Below, piece by piece: positions 1 to 12,800 of a stretch of DNA of 64,000 nucleotides. Source of the stretch: Eumeta japonica (taxonomy: Eukaryota; Arthropoda; Insecta; Lepidoptera; Psychidae); NCBI GenBank assembly GCA_005406025.1, contig BGZK01001186.1, forward strand, positions 62,001-126,000. The letters are read 5' to 3'. The translations under genes were made by a program, and so were the position numbers. The notes beneath the pieces are model-generated. The model searched no databases. It had not been told where the DNA came from and was given only the letters and a program-made list of their open reading frames with translations. The first letter of the stretch is position 1. Each line of letters opens with the position of its first letter.

Positions 1-518
1 ATGCTATACGCTTCACCACATATATAATACTCTTACATACCACAATCATGGGCGCCGGGATGGAGTTACAATTTAATTCCCCTGGTTTTGCGTATTTACG
101 AAGAAAGTACACCAAAAAACACTAAAAATATATATTATTAATATGTACCCACCTGAAAATCATTGCGCTGGCACCCATGACCAATGGTCAATTATGCTAA
201 TCTCTTCGGACCAAATCTTGCTATTAAGATAGAAATTTGCTGGCAGGTAGGTTCATTTAATCTCGGATGTTTTGCTTTCAACAGGCAAATACTTTGTAAC
301 GCCCATCTATGACGTAGTAGTAGTAGCCAATAAAAATTAGATACTTAAAAATCATAATATTCATTTATTACTAATATCTGTCCTTTTAAAGTATGTACCC
401 TAGCATGTATGCAATTTTCTATGTATTCAAAAACCATTTTAAAAAAACTCCTGACCACTCTTTTTCAGATACTTAATAAATTTTGAAATTATTAGGCAGC
501 CAATCCATCGCCCTTGCT
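1..518. other. AT-rich intergenic or intronic DNA
   Basis: I see no splice-bounded exon, RNA gene or recognisable repeat here. If the locus assignment is right, this is intron upstream of the first variable exon. Confidence 0.4.
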
Positions 519-1250
519 CTAAAATTTTTTGTCTTTATTTTTTTTTATTTTGGGAAAAAAGTGAAAATCACAGGATGTTAAGTGAGGAGAATATTGTGGG
601 TGAAAGAGGATAGACACTTTTTGAATTAAAAAAATCAAGTGTTCTGGAGGGTATGTGCGGCGCCGCGCTGTCGTGGTGCCAAAGAAGATGCTGGATTCGT
701 GACTTCGGTCGCTTGTCACATCAAGCTGATAGTACTTCTGGGGTACAAACTACCACGCACCACACAGAATTAACTGTTTTTTTATTTATTATCTAGCATG
801 AGGGTTGCAGTGTGACTGGTTTTACAAAATGGAATACGTGGCGACCTATTTGTTACTGTGTGCTTCGCATAGGATGTCATTTTGTTGGTGTTGGTTCATT
901 TCTAAAGCACCACACAGCATTATCACGTCATTTCGGGGTCGTAGTTGTACAATCATGTTTCATCACCTCATTCTATCGTATACGTTCTTTTCTGGCCTCC
1001 CTCGAATTTCTGCATCATAAATTGGCATCAATCTATCCGGCGGTCTTTCTGCTCATCGTTCAGTTTTTATGACATCCATCTCGAACAGCACTTACGTTTA
1101 CGAAAAGCGATTGTAGATAATGGTTTGTATCGCTGCTGATCCAATACCCAGTTCTCGCTTAAGCTCCACAAATGTAATTCTTCGGTTCTTTAGGATCAAT
1201 TTTTCAACTGCTTGAACCTTGTCTTGGGTGCCTGCAGTCGGTGGCCAACC
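519..1250 (-). mobile_element. decayed mariner-family transposase
   Basis: Read on the minus strand, the left part (519-719) encodes the C-terminal catalytic end of a mariner transposase, with the motif YSPHLTSCDFHFFPKIK. The family normally has YSPDL at the third catalytic aspartate, so the D to H change alone argues for a dead enzyme. The right part (about 1080-1250, minus) reads as the N-terminal helix-turn-helix, including RITFVELKRELGIGS, followed by a recognisable SRWMS...DEQK segment broken by stops. The middle cannot be read in one frame. I did not find convincing terminal inverted repeats. The copy is old and non-autonomous and has no visible role in the exon array. Confidence 0.75.
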
Positions 1251-2160
1251 TGTACTCGCTACATTTTCAAAGCTTCTCCTTCTTCTTGTAAACCCAGCAA
1301 ACCAATTAAAAAGTTACTCGTCAACTCACTAAAAGTAGTAGCTAAAAGTTCTAATTGTTCTTGGGGCTTTAAACCTTTTTTGTAGTTATAATAAATTATA
1401 TAGCGAAAATCACATAGAGAGTTCCATTGTTGCAAGAAAGTTTCTGCCAGATTCGCACAAAAATAAGCATTTTAAAGAAAAAAGTATTTGAATTGAAATG
1501 TATTCAATTTCTCAATATATCACTAAATAACCAGTATTTATGATGAGGTATAATTTATCAGTATCAGATTATTGACTGCGGAGTATCTAATTACTTTTGG
1601 CATACTCCTCGTACATTTTAATAGAAGTTTGCTTTACTACGTTTGGCAGATAACCCACAGGCATCTATTAATATAGGGTGTGTGTATGCGCACCCTATAT
1701 TAATTCTTTTTGTTAGCTTAGTTTCCAGAAATGTATTTCCTTCTAAATTGTTAACATTTTTTTACACATATAACATAATTCACGTATATTCATATATGTA
1801 TGAGCAAGTTTATATAATATTATGGGATAATTATATAATAGTATGGGATTATTATATACTAATACAGGAATATAATAACTTCCCACAGGAAAAGTTATTT
1901 ATGTTTATTTCCAACAATAAATATTTAGATGGTTAATATGTGTACTACAAAATATACAACATTTACGTACGTATTTTATTTACGTTTAGCCGTTTGTTGT
2001 TGAGAAACAACGACGTAGCAACAATGTAATTATCTCAATTTGTATGTAATAAGAGAAATAGATTTTTTATATTGTTATTCCAGAGAAGTCATATATATGT
2101 TTCAGACATGAACTGTCCTATCATAACATTATCGTAACAGGTGGCTAAATTTGGTTTCAG
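1251..2160. other. intron upstream of exon V1
   Basis: AT-rich DNA. It contains a 14-bp inverted repeat (1667-1680 with 1691-1704). It also contains a short segment (about 1914-2006) whose two ends, AACAATAAATATTTAGATG and TTTGTTGTTGAGA, recur at 63.95-64.0 kb, so it is probably a dispersed repeat. The acceptor of V1 is the TTTCAG ending at 2160. No coding sequence is supported; the reading frame at 1643-1936 has no family resemblance. Confidence 0.4.
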
Positions 2161-2402
2161 ATATTACATATCAGATTATTCCTTCGAATAAAAGGAGGTC
2201 TTTGATTTTGTGTCACGGATACACCTTTTCTCAGCAAAGCTCATCGCGCCGTTGCTGGTATTGCTCTCAAAAGACAGCCAGAGGTTGCCAAGCGAAACTT
2301 CGCCTTGGAGCTGATGACAAGATATTATTTTTGGATTCAAGTCATAACCACGAGCCACCACAATTTCATAAAACCGCTGATGGCCGATATATTAAAATTT
2401 AA
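2161..2402 (+). CDS. mod(mdg4): FLYWCH terminal exon V1
   Basis: An alternative 3'-terminal exon starting after TTTCAG at 2160 in phase 1 (G|AT = Asp). It gives 80 residues: DITYQIIPSNKR at the front, a hydrophobic strand with LCHGYTF at about 17-23, and W33-Y-C35. The zinc ligands are C35, C43, H62 and H64 (C-x7-C-x18-H-x-H). It ends in G-R-Y-I-K-I directly before TAA. In mod(mdg4) proteins the FLYWCH finger sits at the isoform-specific C terminus and determines protein partners and chromatin sites, while the shared N terminus carries the BTB dimerisation domain. The first coding exon is not in view, so the start is a splice site and not a codon. The closest relatives in the array are V2, V11 and V12, which share the I/M-x-C-x-G strand and the C-S-Q/R-K after the tryptophan. 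Confidence 0.88.
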
Positions 2403-5164
2403 GTCTTGGTTATCAAACGAAATAGCATTTTACTTTCTTTTTTCGTTTATATTCTTTTTATGCTTACAGATCATAAAAAAAACGAATACAGCTCTGCCAA
2501 CTGATGTAACCAATATAGTTTATTTGATAAATCCCGATCATTATATACTTATGTATACCAATCTACGCACGTATGACTGCACGGGTTTAGTCAATTTTAA
2601 TGATTTTCTCTTGATCTATTGCTTGAAGGTTTGCACGGGTATATATAATGTGGTACATTCTCTCACAACTTTCAAGGAAACTCACAGAAAACAGATGTGA
2701 ATTAGCATCTTTCGCTGTTGCCTTTCGTCGAGTAAGTGAGTTTCGGTGCCAACATTTACTCGCCATCGCCCCACTTCCCGCTCCACGACACCATTCCCCT
2801 CCATTATGATATATCGTATCCTTGAGGTTGCAAATGTCCATTAGCGAATGTAACCACGTACTCTGATGATTCGCATGATCCTTTCTCTCAAAAATACTAT
2901 ATATAAAAAACCGTGTGCGAACTTAATATAACTCTTTACGTATACATGTAAGAATTTATACTCCTTTGATGCGAAATAAAAATAACTCCAAAAATTTCAT
3001 TCAGCGTACTAGTATTGTATGTTTGAAAAAACAAGTACATAAAATTAATTAATTTTCTATATGTATTCAGATTTAATTAACATACAAAAATAATTATAAT
3101 AAACTATTTATTAAATAATAATGTATCAATAATGATTTGTAATTTCTAATGTAAGCAAATAAAAATAACATATACTGACCAATATAAACCTCAAATCTAT
3201 AAACGTACTTAAAAAAGTTTATAATATATAAAAAAATCACTTTTATCACCAGTATTAATAATAAATTATTAATTAATATTATTCACCACCCTATAAATAT
3301 AATTTAAATACACATATACATTTACACATAAATATATTTTAGTCGTACTAGTATGAAACACGAGTTTAGATTCAGAAATATTTAAATATATAGAATAACT
3401 ACTTTGAATATAGTCATCAGTTCGCATTCGCAGAACGTGGTAAATGTTCTTACTTTTACTTTGTTGCTAGCCTTTTCTGCAATACTTGAGAGATACTTAT
3501 CAACCAAGTTCGTGGTGTCGATTTAGATGTCGTTGTGCGCGCGTATCGAAAGATTTCATTACTTTTTTACCATAATGCTCCAAAAGCATAATATCACAAA
3601 TATATATGGATGGACCTTGATTTAATAGTACAGCTAGAATAATTCTTATAAATACGTTGGAACGCTTTCACTGCCAACTTAAATCTTGTTTAAGGTATTT
3701 TTTTATAGTTTAGTAAAATAACCATTACATTGCTAAGGTAATTGTTAGTTTACGAAATTTTAACAAAAAGTTGACTAAATATTCAAAACATTTAGACAAA
3801 TCCTAAATGTTTTGAATATTTAGTCATTGACAACAAGAGATATATCGTGTTTACTTGTTTAGTGGTCCTAATATAAATGCAAGTGCAACAAGAATTGTTC
3901 TCATCTGAAGCAATCTAACGGATATATGCCTATTTTAAGAATATCTTACTTGTCTGATGATAGTAGCAAAGACAGTTCATTAGTTTATAATTTCACCCTT
4001 GTATTTCGATTAAAACTTTCTAAAAGCTAATTGGTAACATGTTTTTGATCACAGATCAAATAACAATAAATCAACAACATGCTTTCTTAATGCTGCAGGC
4101 AAAATATAGTAAAGATCAATAGTTATATTGCTTATGCTCTTAATTAGCTTGACTTATGTTATCAATATAAATATACTGAGTCATTTCGTGCCATATGTTG
4201 TTAATCATCATTGAACAGTAGCGTGGTTTCGAATCGATAGAAAAAATAGTATATATCCATTCCCGCAATTGAAAGCGTTGAGACCATGTAAAAATTTAGA
4301 TAGAGTTGTTGCCTTGCGAGAACGATTTGTCAGGGGGAAAATAAGAGGGTTATATATCATTGGTTAAAAGGGTATTTATTTATTTATTATAATTCTTTCA
4401 TTATTTGAGGAATATTTTTTAAGAACTTTTGGATGTGATGTTTTTATCAATTCCAGTTATAACCCTTACAAGTAAAATGTACTACATTTTTTTAAATCAA
4501 TAACAATTATTGATCATATACAGTCTCTATCTAATATTTAAATATTGATTCAAGACATTAATTTAAATAACTACTCATGAAATGTCTACGCGTTTCGTGA
4601 TTAAACATCACATCATCAGGAAAGTCAACACGGCCGCTGCCATTAAATATGCACGAGAACACAAACACCAGCATTGGACCCATTTGCGCTCTGCCTGTAC
4701 TTAATCCACAACTGTGACTGAATTGAAAATTTAGCCGAAGATACATCCGACCGGAGTTCTCTTTTGCATGCAAGTGGAAGATACTTAAGAATAGAATAGT
4801 TGGACCAAAACACCAGCCTGTCGTCATGTTTATGTGCGTGTATTGATGTTTCTAGATAGCAAAGGCAGTGTGGTGTTAGGTTATATTTTAAACTATCTAT
4901 TTAATTTGCCAGTGATAAGCATGGCGATTGGATGCTGTCTATGTTTTTCTAGTGACTGCGGTTTTTTAACGTCGCGCTATGAAAATTTAATAATTTAAAA
5001 AAATTGGGAAGTTCCTATTTTCATAATACTATCTCATATTTTTAGCAAGAGTGCATCGAATGACCGAAAATATTTTTTAATTACTCCAATATTTTGATGA
5101 AATAGTTTCTAAGTGAAAACTGTAAGTATTTTACTTACCTATCATTGCGTAAATTCAATTTCAG
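2403..5164. other. intron V1-V2
   Basis: Mostly very AT-rich (2.9-4.5 kb). It holds a perfect 23-bp hairpin (listed separately) and a slightly GC-richer stretch at 4560-4830, which looks like an interspersed repeat and which I cannot name. The open frames at 2305-2700 (+) and 4558-4827 (-) have no recognisable domain. Confidence 0.4.
3772..3826. repeat. perfect 23-bp inverted repeat, 9-nt loop
   Basis: The arm at 3772-3794 and the arm at 3804-3826 are exact reverse complements, separated by GACAAATCC. RNA from either strand would fold into a long perfect hairpin. There is no sign of a longer transposon around it. It could be a foldback remnant, a template-switch product or a small-RNA hairpin. 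Confidence 0.9.
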
Positions 5165-5404
5165 ATATTACTTATGAAATAATTCCATCGAAAAAAGGGA
5201 AATCGTTGATCATGTGCCAAGGGAATACCTTCTCCTTACAAGGCTCGTCGGGTCGCTATTGGTTGTTCCCAGAAAACGGCGAAAGGATGTCAGGCAAGAA
5301 TTCATTTCGATAATGGCGACCGAATTTCTTTCGTGGATTTGACACACAACCACGAACGACCCCGATTTCATCAAACAAACGATGGGCATTATGTTAAACT
5401 TTAG
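5165..5404 (+). pseudogene. mod(mdg4): FLYWCH terminal exon V2, frameshifted
   Basis: The acceptor TTTCAG at 5164 and the phase-1 start (G|AT) are intact, and the front reads DITYEIIPSKKG... up to ...GRYW. At about 5263 the sequence goes TGG-T-TGT where the family needs W-Y/R-C, so two bases are missing. The spliced frame then runs to a stop near 5313. In the shifted frame the rest of a normal finger is fully preserved: C-S-Q-K, G-C-Q-A-R, H-N-H, and a terminal G-H-Y-V-K-L before TAG at 5402-5404. The well-kept downstream half suggests either a recent lesion or a sequencing or assembly error. As written it cannot make a zinc finger. It is most similar to V1 and V11. Confidence 0.8.
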
Positions 5405-6374
5405 TTTAAAATTTAATAATAATTGTTTTGTGTTAAGACATTAAACCAGTGAAGTCGGTATTAAATATTTATTCATTATTATTTTACTAAGATATTATTC
5501 ACTTATGAAATCATTTTAGTTTATTTTTTTTTGAAATACCTTTAATTTTCTGGAGATTGTTTAAATCGGCGAAACATTTTATTATATATTGACAATTTCA
5601 TTAAAATTAATTTGACTCTCTTATGTTCTTCTATTTAATATTAAATACTAAATCTTCCCATAAATCAAAATTTTTGAACTACTTTGGACAATTTAAACCT
5701 ATCAAATAGTGTATTACGCACCTAGGGAGAAAAGTAGGGTCTTCGGTTCAGCGGGCTTTGAATGACGCCCTAAATAAAAGTCTCGCTATAGGACTGTCCC
5801 TTTCGCTCACTATATTGGCGCGACAAGGATAGCTCTATAGAGAAACTCTTGTCTAGAGCGTCATGCTAGGCCCACTGGTGACAGTCGCGGGTTGGGGTAA
5901 CCTTTACTCCTGTGGTGAGTACATATTTTTTTTTCACACCGGCATAGAAAGTTCTTTACATCGGGTACTAAATGTGAAGTTTTCATCAACGTGTGAAAAA
6001 AATATTTCTTTACATGTTTGCGCCTATTTTCGTTTTAAACCGTCGTTAAGTTAAACGCAGTGTGCATATAGATTACTAGCCGTTACTCGCTCGCTGAATT
6101 AAAATTTAATAATTCTATTTCTTTTGTGTTTTAATTGTTCTCCACGGATTTGTCCACGTTCACATACAATCAATCAATTATTTTTTTATATTAATCTATT
6201 TCGTTGTTTATGTCAATATCCCTCGACTTACTATTTATAAGTTCTTCGTATGATATCAAGAACTGGATACAGTTATGATTTTTCATTGCTTTCTTCATTC
6301 TTTTTCAGTACAATCAAGTTTTTAAGTAAGCTGTAGTGATTAGTCAATTTTTCAATGATCTGTTTTTTCGCCAG
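5405..6374. other. intron V2-V3
   Basis: AT-rich, with a foldback element near 5.75-5.87 kb (listed separately). Nothing else is recognisable. Confidence 0.4.
5750..5874. repeat. imperfect foldback (MITE-like) element
   Basis: The left half (5750-5808) and the right half (5817-5874) are diverged inverted copies of each other. The outer ends read GGGCTTTGAATGACGC against GCGTCATGCTAGGCCC, and the inner parts are related around CTATAGGACTGTCC and AGGATAGCTCTATAG. The GC content exceeds that of the flanks. A short non-autonomous DNA transposon is the simplest reading. Target-site duplications were not identified. Confidence 0.5.
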
Positions 6375-6610
6375 ATGAATACGAGTTGATACCATCAAAT
6401 CGCGGCAGCGGCCACATTCTCTTGTACCAGGGTCACACCTATGCCCGGATGACAAGCAAAAATCGTTGGTATTGTTCTAAAAAGGGCTCTGGATGTAAAG
6501 CGAAGATCCATCTGGACGACGATGGTCAAAATCTGGAGCATTCCGGCGAACATGACCACCCACCGCCAAAGCTGTTCAGAACGCCTGACGGCAGAATACA
6601 TAAACTATGA
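6375..6610 (+). CDS. mod(mdg4): FLYWCH terminal exon V3
   Basis: The acceptor is CGCCAG at 6374 and the entry is phase 1 (G|AT). It encodes 78 residues: DEYELIPSNRG, strand ILLYQGHTYA at 15-24, and W32-Y-C34. The ligands are C34, C41, H60 and H62 (C-x6-C-x18-H-x-H). The H-x-H is H-D-H, and the end is G-R-I-H-K-L before TGA, with His where most copies have Tyr-Val or Tyr-Ile. A canonical AATAAA lies at 6611-6616, immediately after the stop, so the 3' UTR would be very short. It combines a front like the V4-V10 block with the shorter Cys spacing typical of V17-V24. An 8.1 kb exon-free gap follows. Confidence 0.88.
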
Positions 6611-7710
6611 AATAAAGTAAATAAAAACATTGCATTTATTTTTAAAAGCTTTTCTTGTTTTCTTATTTTCCACACGTTATTAGGTGCGAAACAGTTAATG
6701 AAAATAGAAAGTTAAGGACAGACAGAGGTAGTTATGTCCTTTGCGAGTGCGTGGCGAGCTCAGAAAATATCTGCCCGCTTCTCCGCGTGCATGAAAATAG
6801 ATCGAATTTGTTTATGCCGTGTATTTTTTATATCGTGGTCGGATGTCCATCGTTTAATGTGGGCTTAATTCGAAAAATGAATAGCACGAAAATATTCTTC
6901 GTGTTCAAACACGGTTATACCAATTTTCATGGCGATCTATTGAACGGTACAGAAGTTGATGGTTGAAGCCACTCAAGTGCTTCAACTTTCATGTTAATGA
7001 GTCAATTAGACTTGAAGTTTGTTAATGTGTGCGTAAACAACTTTCGGGCATATCGTAAGCAAATGCATTCTTTACGAAATTAAACAATGATCGCTCTCAA
7101 TGTATAATTTTCTATATTTATTTGTTTTCTTAATATTGCGTGATATTTATACTCTTCTGTTTTTGTTTACGCTAAAAAAGTGGCTTTCATTTGCAGGTAG
7201 CTTCAAAACAATGACGCGGGTTACGCGACATATGTATAAAAAGTAGTTTAAAAAAATATTTAAGTTCGAAAAGGTTATTTAAAAAAAATGGATCTCAAGA
7301 AAAAATAACTCAAAATTATGAAAAAAATTTTTATGTCCTGTATAGATTTTATGTTGCAAATTTTGGCAATATTTATCATTCGTCCCCTTATAAAACAATT
7401 TTGCCAAAGAAACCATATTCATTGAAGTAGTCGTTTCTGAGAAAAATAGCTTAGAACATCTACAAAGAAATGTCCTACTGACAATCTTAGGACGGCTGAC
7501 GTGTAGGTACTACGCCACAGCGCGTCACGCGGCCGGCCATCCTATCGCGCCCGCGCTTGCAGTCTGCCTGAGCATTTATTAGGATTTTGTGTATATTATT
7601 TACTAGTATATTTTCAAAGATATATTTTTGTCATAGTTACTCTAACACAGTCATTCTAAAAAAGAAGGATATCATGAATATTTGTATATAGTTGGATGAT
7701 AAAATCCACC

Positions 7711-8220
7711 TGTGTACACGAAATTAGCCAATAAAAACAAAATTAAAAATAGGTACGAAACAAATTAAAGGTCTACAATTATGTTAGTTCGATACCAGCA
7801 CTTAACAAAGTATCTATCAAATATAAAAAAAAGAAAATCCGCAATATCAACAAAAACACAAAAAAATGTAATTATGTTATTGAAAAATTCTAGTACAAAT
7901 ACTACATACACGTAGGTGGGCACGCCCTTATGCACGTACACACGTAAGTGATGTGATATATTGTGGTTACAGTCATGGGCACCGCATATAAAACAGAAGC
8001 AAGAGATTTTTCTAAACGTATGTTGTTATGTGTACACAAAAAAAATAGGTTTCTGAGTAAAATGCCTTTTTTCTCCGTTTTGTATCGGATATATCGTTTT
8101 TATTTTGATTAAGTTTTAACTTCGATAACTTTGCTGGCACCTAACTCAAAAAAATTCTAGGCCCCTAATTTGTTTCATACCTACTTTTCATTTTGTATTT
8201 GTTGGTGAATTTCGTGTATA
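7711..8220. mobile_element. foldback element with ~57-bp terminal inverted repeats
   Basis: The left arm 7711-7767 (starting TGTGTACACGAAATTAGCC) and the right arm 8165-8220 (ending TTCGTGTATA) are inverted copies at roughly 80% identity by eye. They share the core GGTACGAAACAAATTA, which appears inverted as TAATTTGTTTCATACC. The interior is about 400 bp, non-coding and AT-rich. This is the structure of a non-autonomous DNA transposon or foldback repeat. The family is not recognised. Confidence 0.6.
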
Positions 8221-10129
8221 TATAAAAATATTATTTATAATTTTGGAATTTCTTTTTTGCATTTATTTAATTTTTTTAAGTTACTTTTCTCGATATCGAG
8301 TTCCTTTTAATTTATTTTTAAATTTGTAATTTTTAGTTTTTACTTAAAACTATTGCTATTGAGTAATAATATTAGACTCCAGTAGCTCGTAGGATGACGG
8401 ACAATTTTATTAATTTTTAATTTTCTACAGGGACTTGTACCGTGAGGTCAGTTTGGTGTAGTTCACTTTCATTTTTTTCATTTTTCTTACATGCACATGA
8501 ATTTGACCAAGGTTTTGCGATGTTTTCTCTTTAATACCACACCCAATCGTAGCTCTTATCAATAAGCCAGACCGTCACACTTTCCTGTGTTAACTTACAT
8601 CTTGAAAACTACTAAACCGATATTGATGAAATTTACACTGTTCTCTAAGTTGAAGTAAATGCAAACCAATAAAAAAAAAGAGTGGTCACAAACTGATCAA
8701 CAGTTTCGGAGAAATGCCTGGACAAACATACGTACAACAGGAAACTGTAATAGATTATCGTATGTGAATATATTGCAATTCCAATAATATCACATATATA
8801 TGTGTCTAATTAATAACCTCCTTTTTAGAAGTTGGTTGAAAAGAAAATTAGCCAATGATACGTAGGCGGTAGCATTGTGTATTTTATTTGCGCTTTTTTT
8901 TTTATTCTATTCGATTTTAGGTCTTTCAAGTACAATGACTTAGTTACATAACCTAGCTGATTAGTTTTGAATCTGTGAAGAAATTAATTATCATGTAATT
9001 TATCAGTTCATAGATGTAGATTAGGTATATATTTTTGTTGAACAATGATTTTTTAAAATATTAATTACACCAAATATAATACAGCTTCAGAATGCACCGA
9101 TATGTTTCTATTTTACGGACAGTGTCGCAACGACTAGAAGCCTACAGACAGCGCTACAGGCCTGAAAAATCTCCAGGCAATGCTCGAGTGATTGTGAACG
9201 TATTCCGAAAATACAAAAATGTGTCATTTGGGATCCGGTTTTTTTTATAAATATTTCACGAATAAAAACCAGGCAATAAAAACATTTCGTTTGGAGCATG
9301 TGCAAGCGAGTTGTGTTATTAAATTATTTATTAAATCTGTTTTTTACGTAAATATTGTTATCGTGTATAGAGCGTAATTAATGTGTAGTGATCGAATTCA
9401 ATTTCTTTAGCATATGCATGAAATAGCATTTTGTACAAATCAGTAATCTGGGTAATTTGTATTTGATAATTTTATTCATTTTATCGTCACCAAGCAGCCC
9501 GGTTGCGAGCATAGTGTCGCATGTGTGCTGACGTGCACCGTTGCATCGCTCACCATTACCGTGACTGCTCTATGCACCTACCGTTAAGCTCTACGTGTAG
9601 TAGATATTTGTGAAAATTGAAATGCAAAGACAAGAAATTTAAAAAAATATGTGAATGCATATATTTATTCAATAGCATTTATATGACATGGAAAGCTATT
9701 TACAGTCTGTATATAAATTATTGAGCTAAATTGCTTATGTTTTATAGGATTTATTTTATATATATATTTTACGAGCTAACTGTATTAAATATTGAAGATT
9801 CTAATAGGCACCGGATTTCCTTCTTTAATTTAGAATATAATTTTTGAATAAAAGTATTCGTTATAAAAAAATATATTAACTAAATGTCTTGCTCTAATAT
9901 GACGTGTTAACATTTTGGGAAGAGAAGGGGGTGCTTTGAGGAATTATTCAGCATTACTCCTGCAGCTGAATTCCGTCGTCCATCAATGATTTGCTATCAG
10001 CGATATTACTAATCCATTATCACTAGGGGGTCTTCGACAAAGAGCATATTCTTTTCTAAAAGGCCGGTAATGCTCTAGTACTCGTAGTAGTATAGTGTAC
10101 CAGTATGTAATGTAATAGTAGTACTAGTG

Positions 10130-10205
10130 GGGTTGCGGGCGTCCATGGGCGGCAGTGATCACCTATTCTCTACTGGCTCGCACACTCGTTCGCCCCTTAA
10201 AAAAT
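10130..10205 (+). repeat. SINE/LINE-tail repeat, copy A (fragment)
   Basis: Contains GCGTCCATGGGCGGCAGTGA and then CTATTCTCTACTGGCTCGC and CTCGTTCGCCCCTT, ending in an A-rich stretch. The same ordered blocks occur near 18.9, 26.2, 35.4 (reverse strand), 50.8 and 53.7 kb. This block order is familiar from 3' tails of lepidopteran retroelements. Only the 3' part is present here. Confidence 0.65.
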
Positions 10206-10603
10206 GCAAAAGGAAATAACAGCTTAAATAGAAGAAAAGATTTGAAAGACACTTAGCTTTTTTAAATTATGGTGAAATAACGAATTTTATAATACAGATA
10301 AATTAATTTATTCATCTCATTCGCGAAAAGATTGAAGATTACTACACAGTTTGAAATATTCTTTCAAGGACATACGTTGAACAGAAATTTAGAGGTTCTT
10401 GAAGGTTATTTTTAGCTTAAACATAATGTCATATATAATAACAATAATAATAAAATATATTTTACAAAAGATGTCAAAGTCCAGCGTAATCCGTTGACAT
10501 TTTTTTATAGATCTTTATATGTTATTTAATTTTCCGATCAAAAAACTGAAACGATTATAGACAAACAAATACCTTTGATGACTATGCCATATTATATGAT
10601 ATA

Positions 10604-10657
10604 GGACCAATAGTAATAAATGCAGGTAACTACACTTGCATTTATTAGTATTGGTCC
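10604..10657. repeat. 21-bp inverted repeat with one mismatch, 12-nt loop
   Basis: Arms 10604-10624 and 10637-10657 are reverse complements except at one position. The loop is GGTAACTACACT. It lies in otherwise featureless AT-rich DNA. Confidence 0.85.
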
Positions 10658-12800
10658 ATACTAATATAATGCATGCGATAATGTCTGGCTTTTGGCTATC
10701 TGTTGCGTTTTCACGCCTAAACCGCGTTAACAGTTTTTTCTGCAATTTAGCACAGAAATCCAAACGGACATAGGTTACTTTTTGTTTGTCTGTCTGTTAG
10801 TTTGTATGTTTTTGCATAGCTTAACAATAGTTGAACTGATTTTAATGAACTTTAGTGTACTAAAATAGTACACCATTTTGTAATATATAAGTTACCGTCT
10901 GTTTGTCTTTCTGTCTACTTATAACTCGACAATGACTTAAACAATTTTGATGAAATATAGATAAATGATAAAACTGTGGTTTTCAGTTTTACTATAAATT
11001 TTAATGTCTTTCAAAAGAATGCAATTTTTAGTATTTTAAAAAACAGTCCTTGTTATTTACAAAGTAATAATTGTGCTGGAGCAGCTGTCAAAAAGTGGTA
11101 AATTTGCCATAAAGGAATTAGTGAACTTTTACAAAATACTATTATTTCTCCGTTTAGTCCAGCAGAATTAGTGTTTAACAGGATACTACACGATAACCAG
11201 TTGCCTTAACCTAATAGCTTAAATATGGGAGATGTATTGTAAGAGAATTTTTGAAACTAAGAGGGTATTTAAAAAATTAAAATGCAAGAATATTATACTA
11301 ATAGACATGGAACGAAACTATCAGGAGACTTGAACGTACTGTATTTATTATTGACTTAAAAGTATGGTAAAATAATTAATAAAATAAGCGAAATATAGTG
11401 GATTGGTATGTTGGTAGCACTAATAAAAGTTTCTTTGGTATGAGTGAATGGAATTTTATATCATCGCGTCTAAAAAGAATTTCCATATTTACTGTAAAAG
11501 AAGCAAAGGATTTTTTTTTTTGTTTAAATTTTTACAAAGTAGCTTATCATGGCAGTAAAGAGATCTACCATTTTACTGTCATGTCTACACTAAAAAGATA
11601 ATTTGATGAAATGTATAAGAACAGACACAGTAAAGGAAAACTAGGATTTTGTATTCCATATAATAATGGTATAAGACGTCGGTCCAAATGGTTAAAATAC
11701 TATTTCTGCTAATTTTTGTATTTGTTTAATAGGTATATTATTGTGTGTGTAATTTACAATAAGTATAAATAATGTTTCTAGCTGGTTAAATGCATGTGTG
11801 TATTTCACGGAAAACGTAAGATGCTGTAATTGTTGATTGTACCTACATGTCATGTTCTATAATTTTAGAGGAGATGGAGTGGCGGTTGGCGGTGTACACT
11901 CAAACGATATATAAGATTTTTTGATTTCATACACGCCTATATAGACGTTATTCTAGAAACGGCACGCCTTCTGCAAACCAAGTAATAATAGATGCGTGCA
12001 TAGTGAAGAATACCAGCTAATATACTCTTTTCCAAAATTAGGGGAAAAGTGAGGTGAACTCTGAGAATACTCAGGGTACACTCGTTGTATTTTTAATCGA
12101 TTGCTTTTGAATTGCAAAGGATAAAGTTGTTATACGAATGATTAATCAAATATAACAGACAATTACAATATATTTTATTGAATGCACTTACAAATTATTG
12201 TACATATATTTAAAAAGACGAGATGAAAAATTGCACTTTGATTCGTAGTTCAACACAGACCCTTACAAACAAAACCCGTAGCACTAATTACAATAAGTAA
12301 TATATTCTAAATTCTAATTGTGTTTAAAACAGAGTAAATATTTATAATTGTGTTTAAATTATATTTATTTTTTGATTAGTTATGCACTATGAAGATTATC
12401 ATTTGTTTTTACGCAAATAAGCATAATCTCCTACATAGGTCAACTAACTTTAGGTCAACTAACTTTAAAAAAAATTGGTTGCCTGTAAAGTCGGTATACG
12501 GGCGAAAGTTTTACGTGACAACGACTTTGAGTGGTAAAATCATTTTAATGTGAATATTCATTCGTATAGTAGGAAGAAGGATGAAATAATAGTAACAATT
12601 TAAAACATTTATTTATACAAAGAATTATATTTAAAACATTAATTTATACAAAGAATCTCGCACTGAATTTCATATTAACAAAATTTTATTTTTACCTTTA
12701 CACATACATACGTATTTATATACAAATATACATACAATAACTTGCAATACATTTGCGTACAATGAAACAGCGTTTACTACAACTTAACTTGTTCCTATCT

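Noticed and set aside
4558..4827. 89-codon frame on the minus strand
   Set aside because: No recognisable domain. The local GC-richer sequence looks like a repeat.
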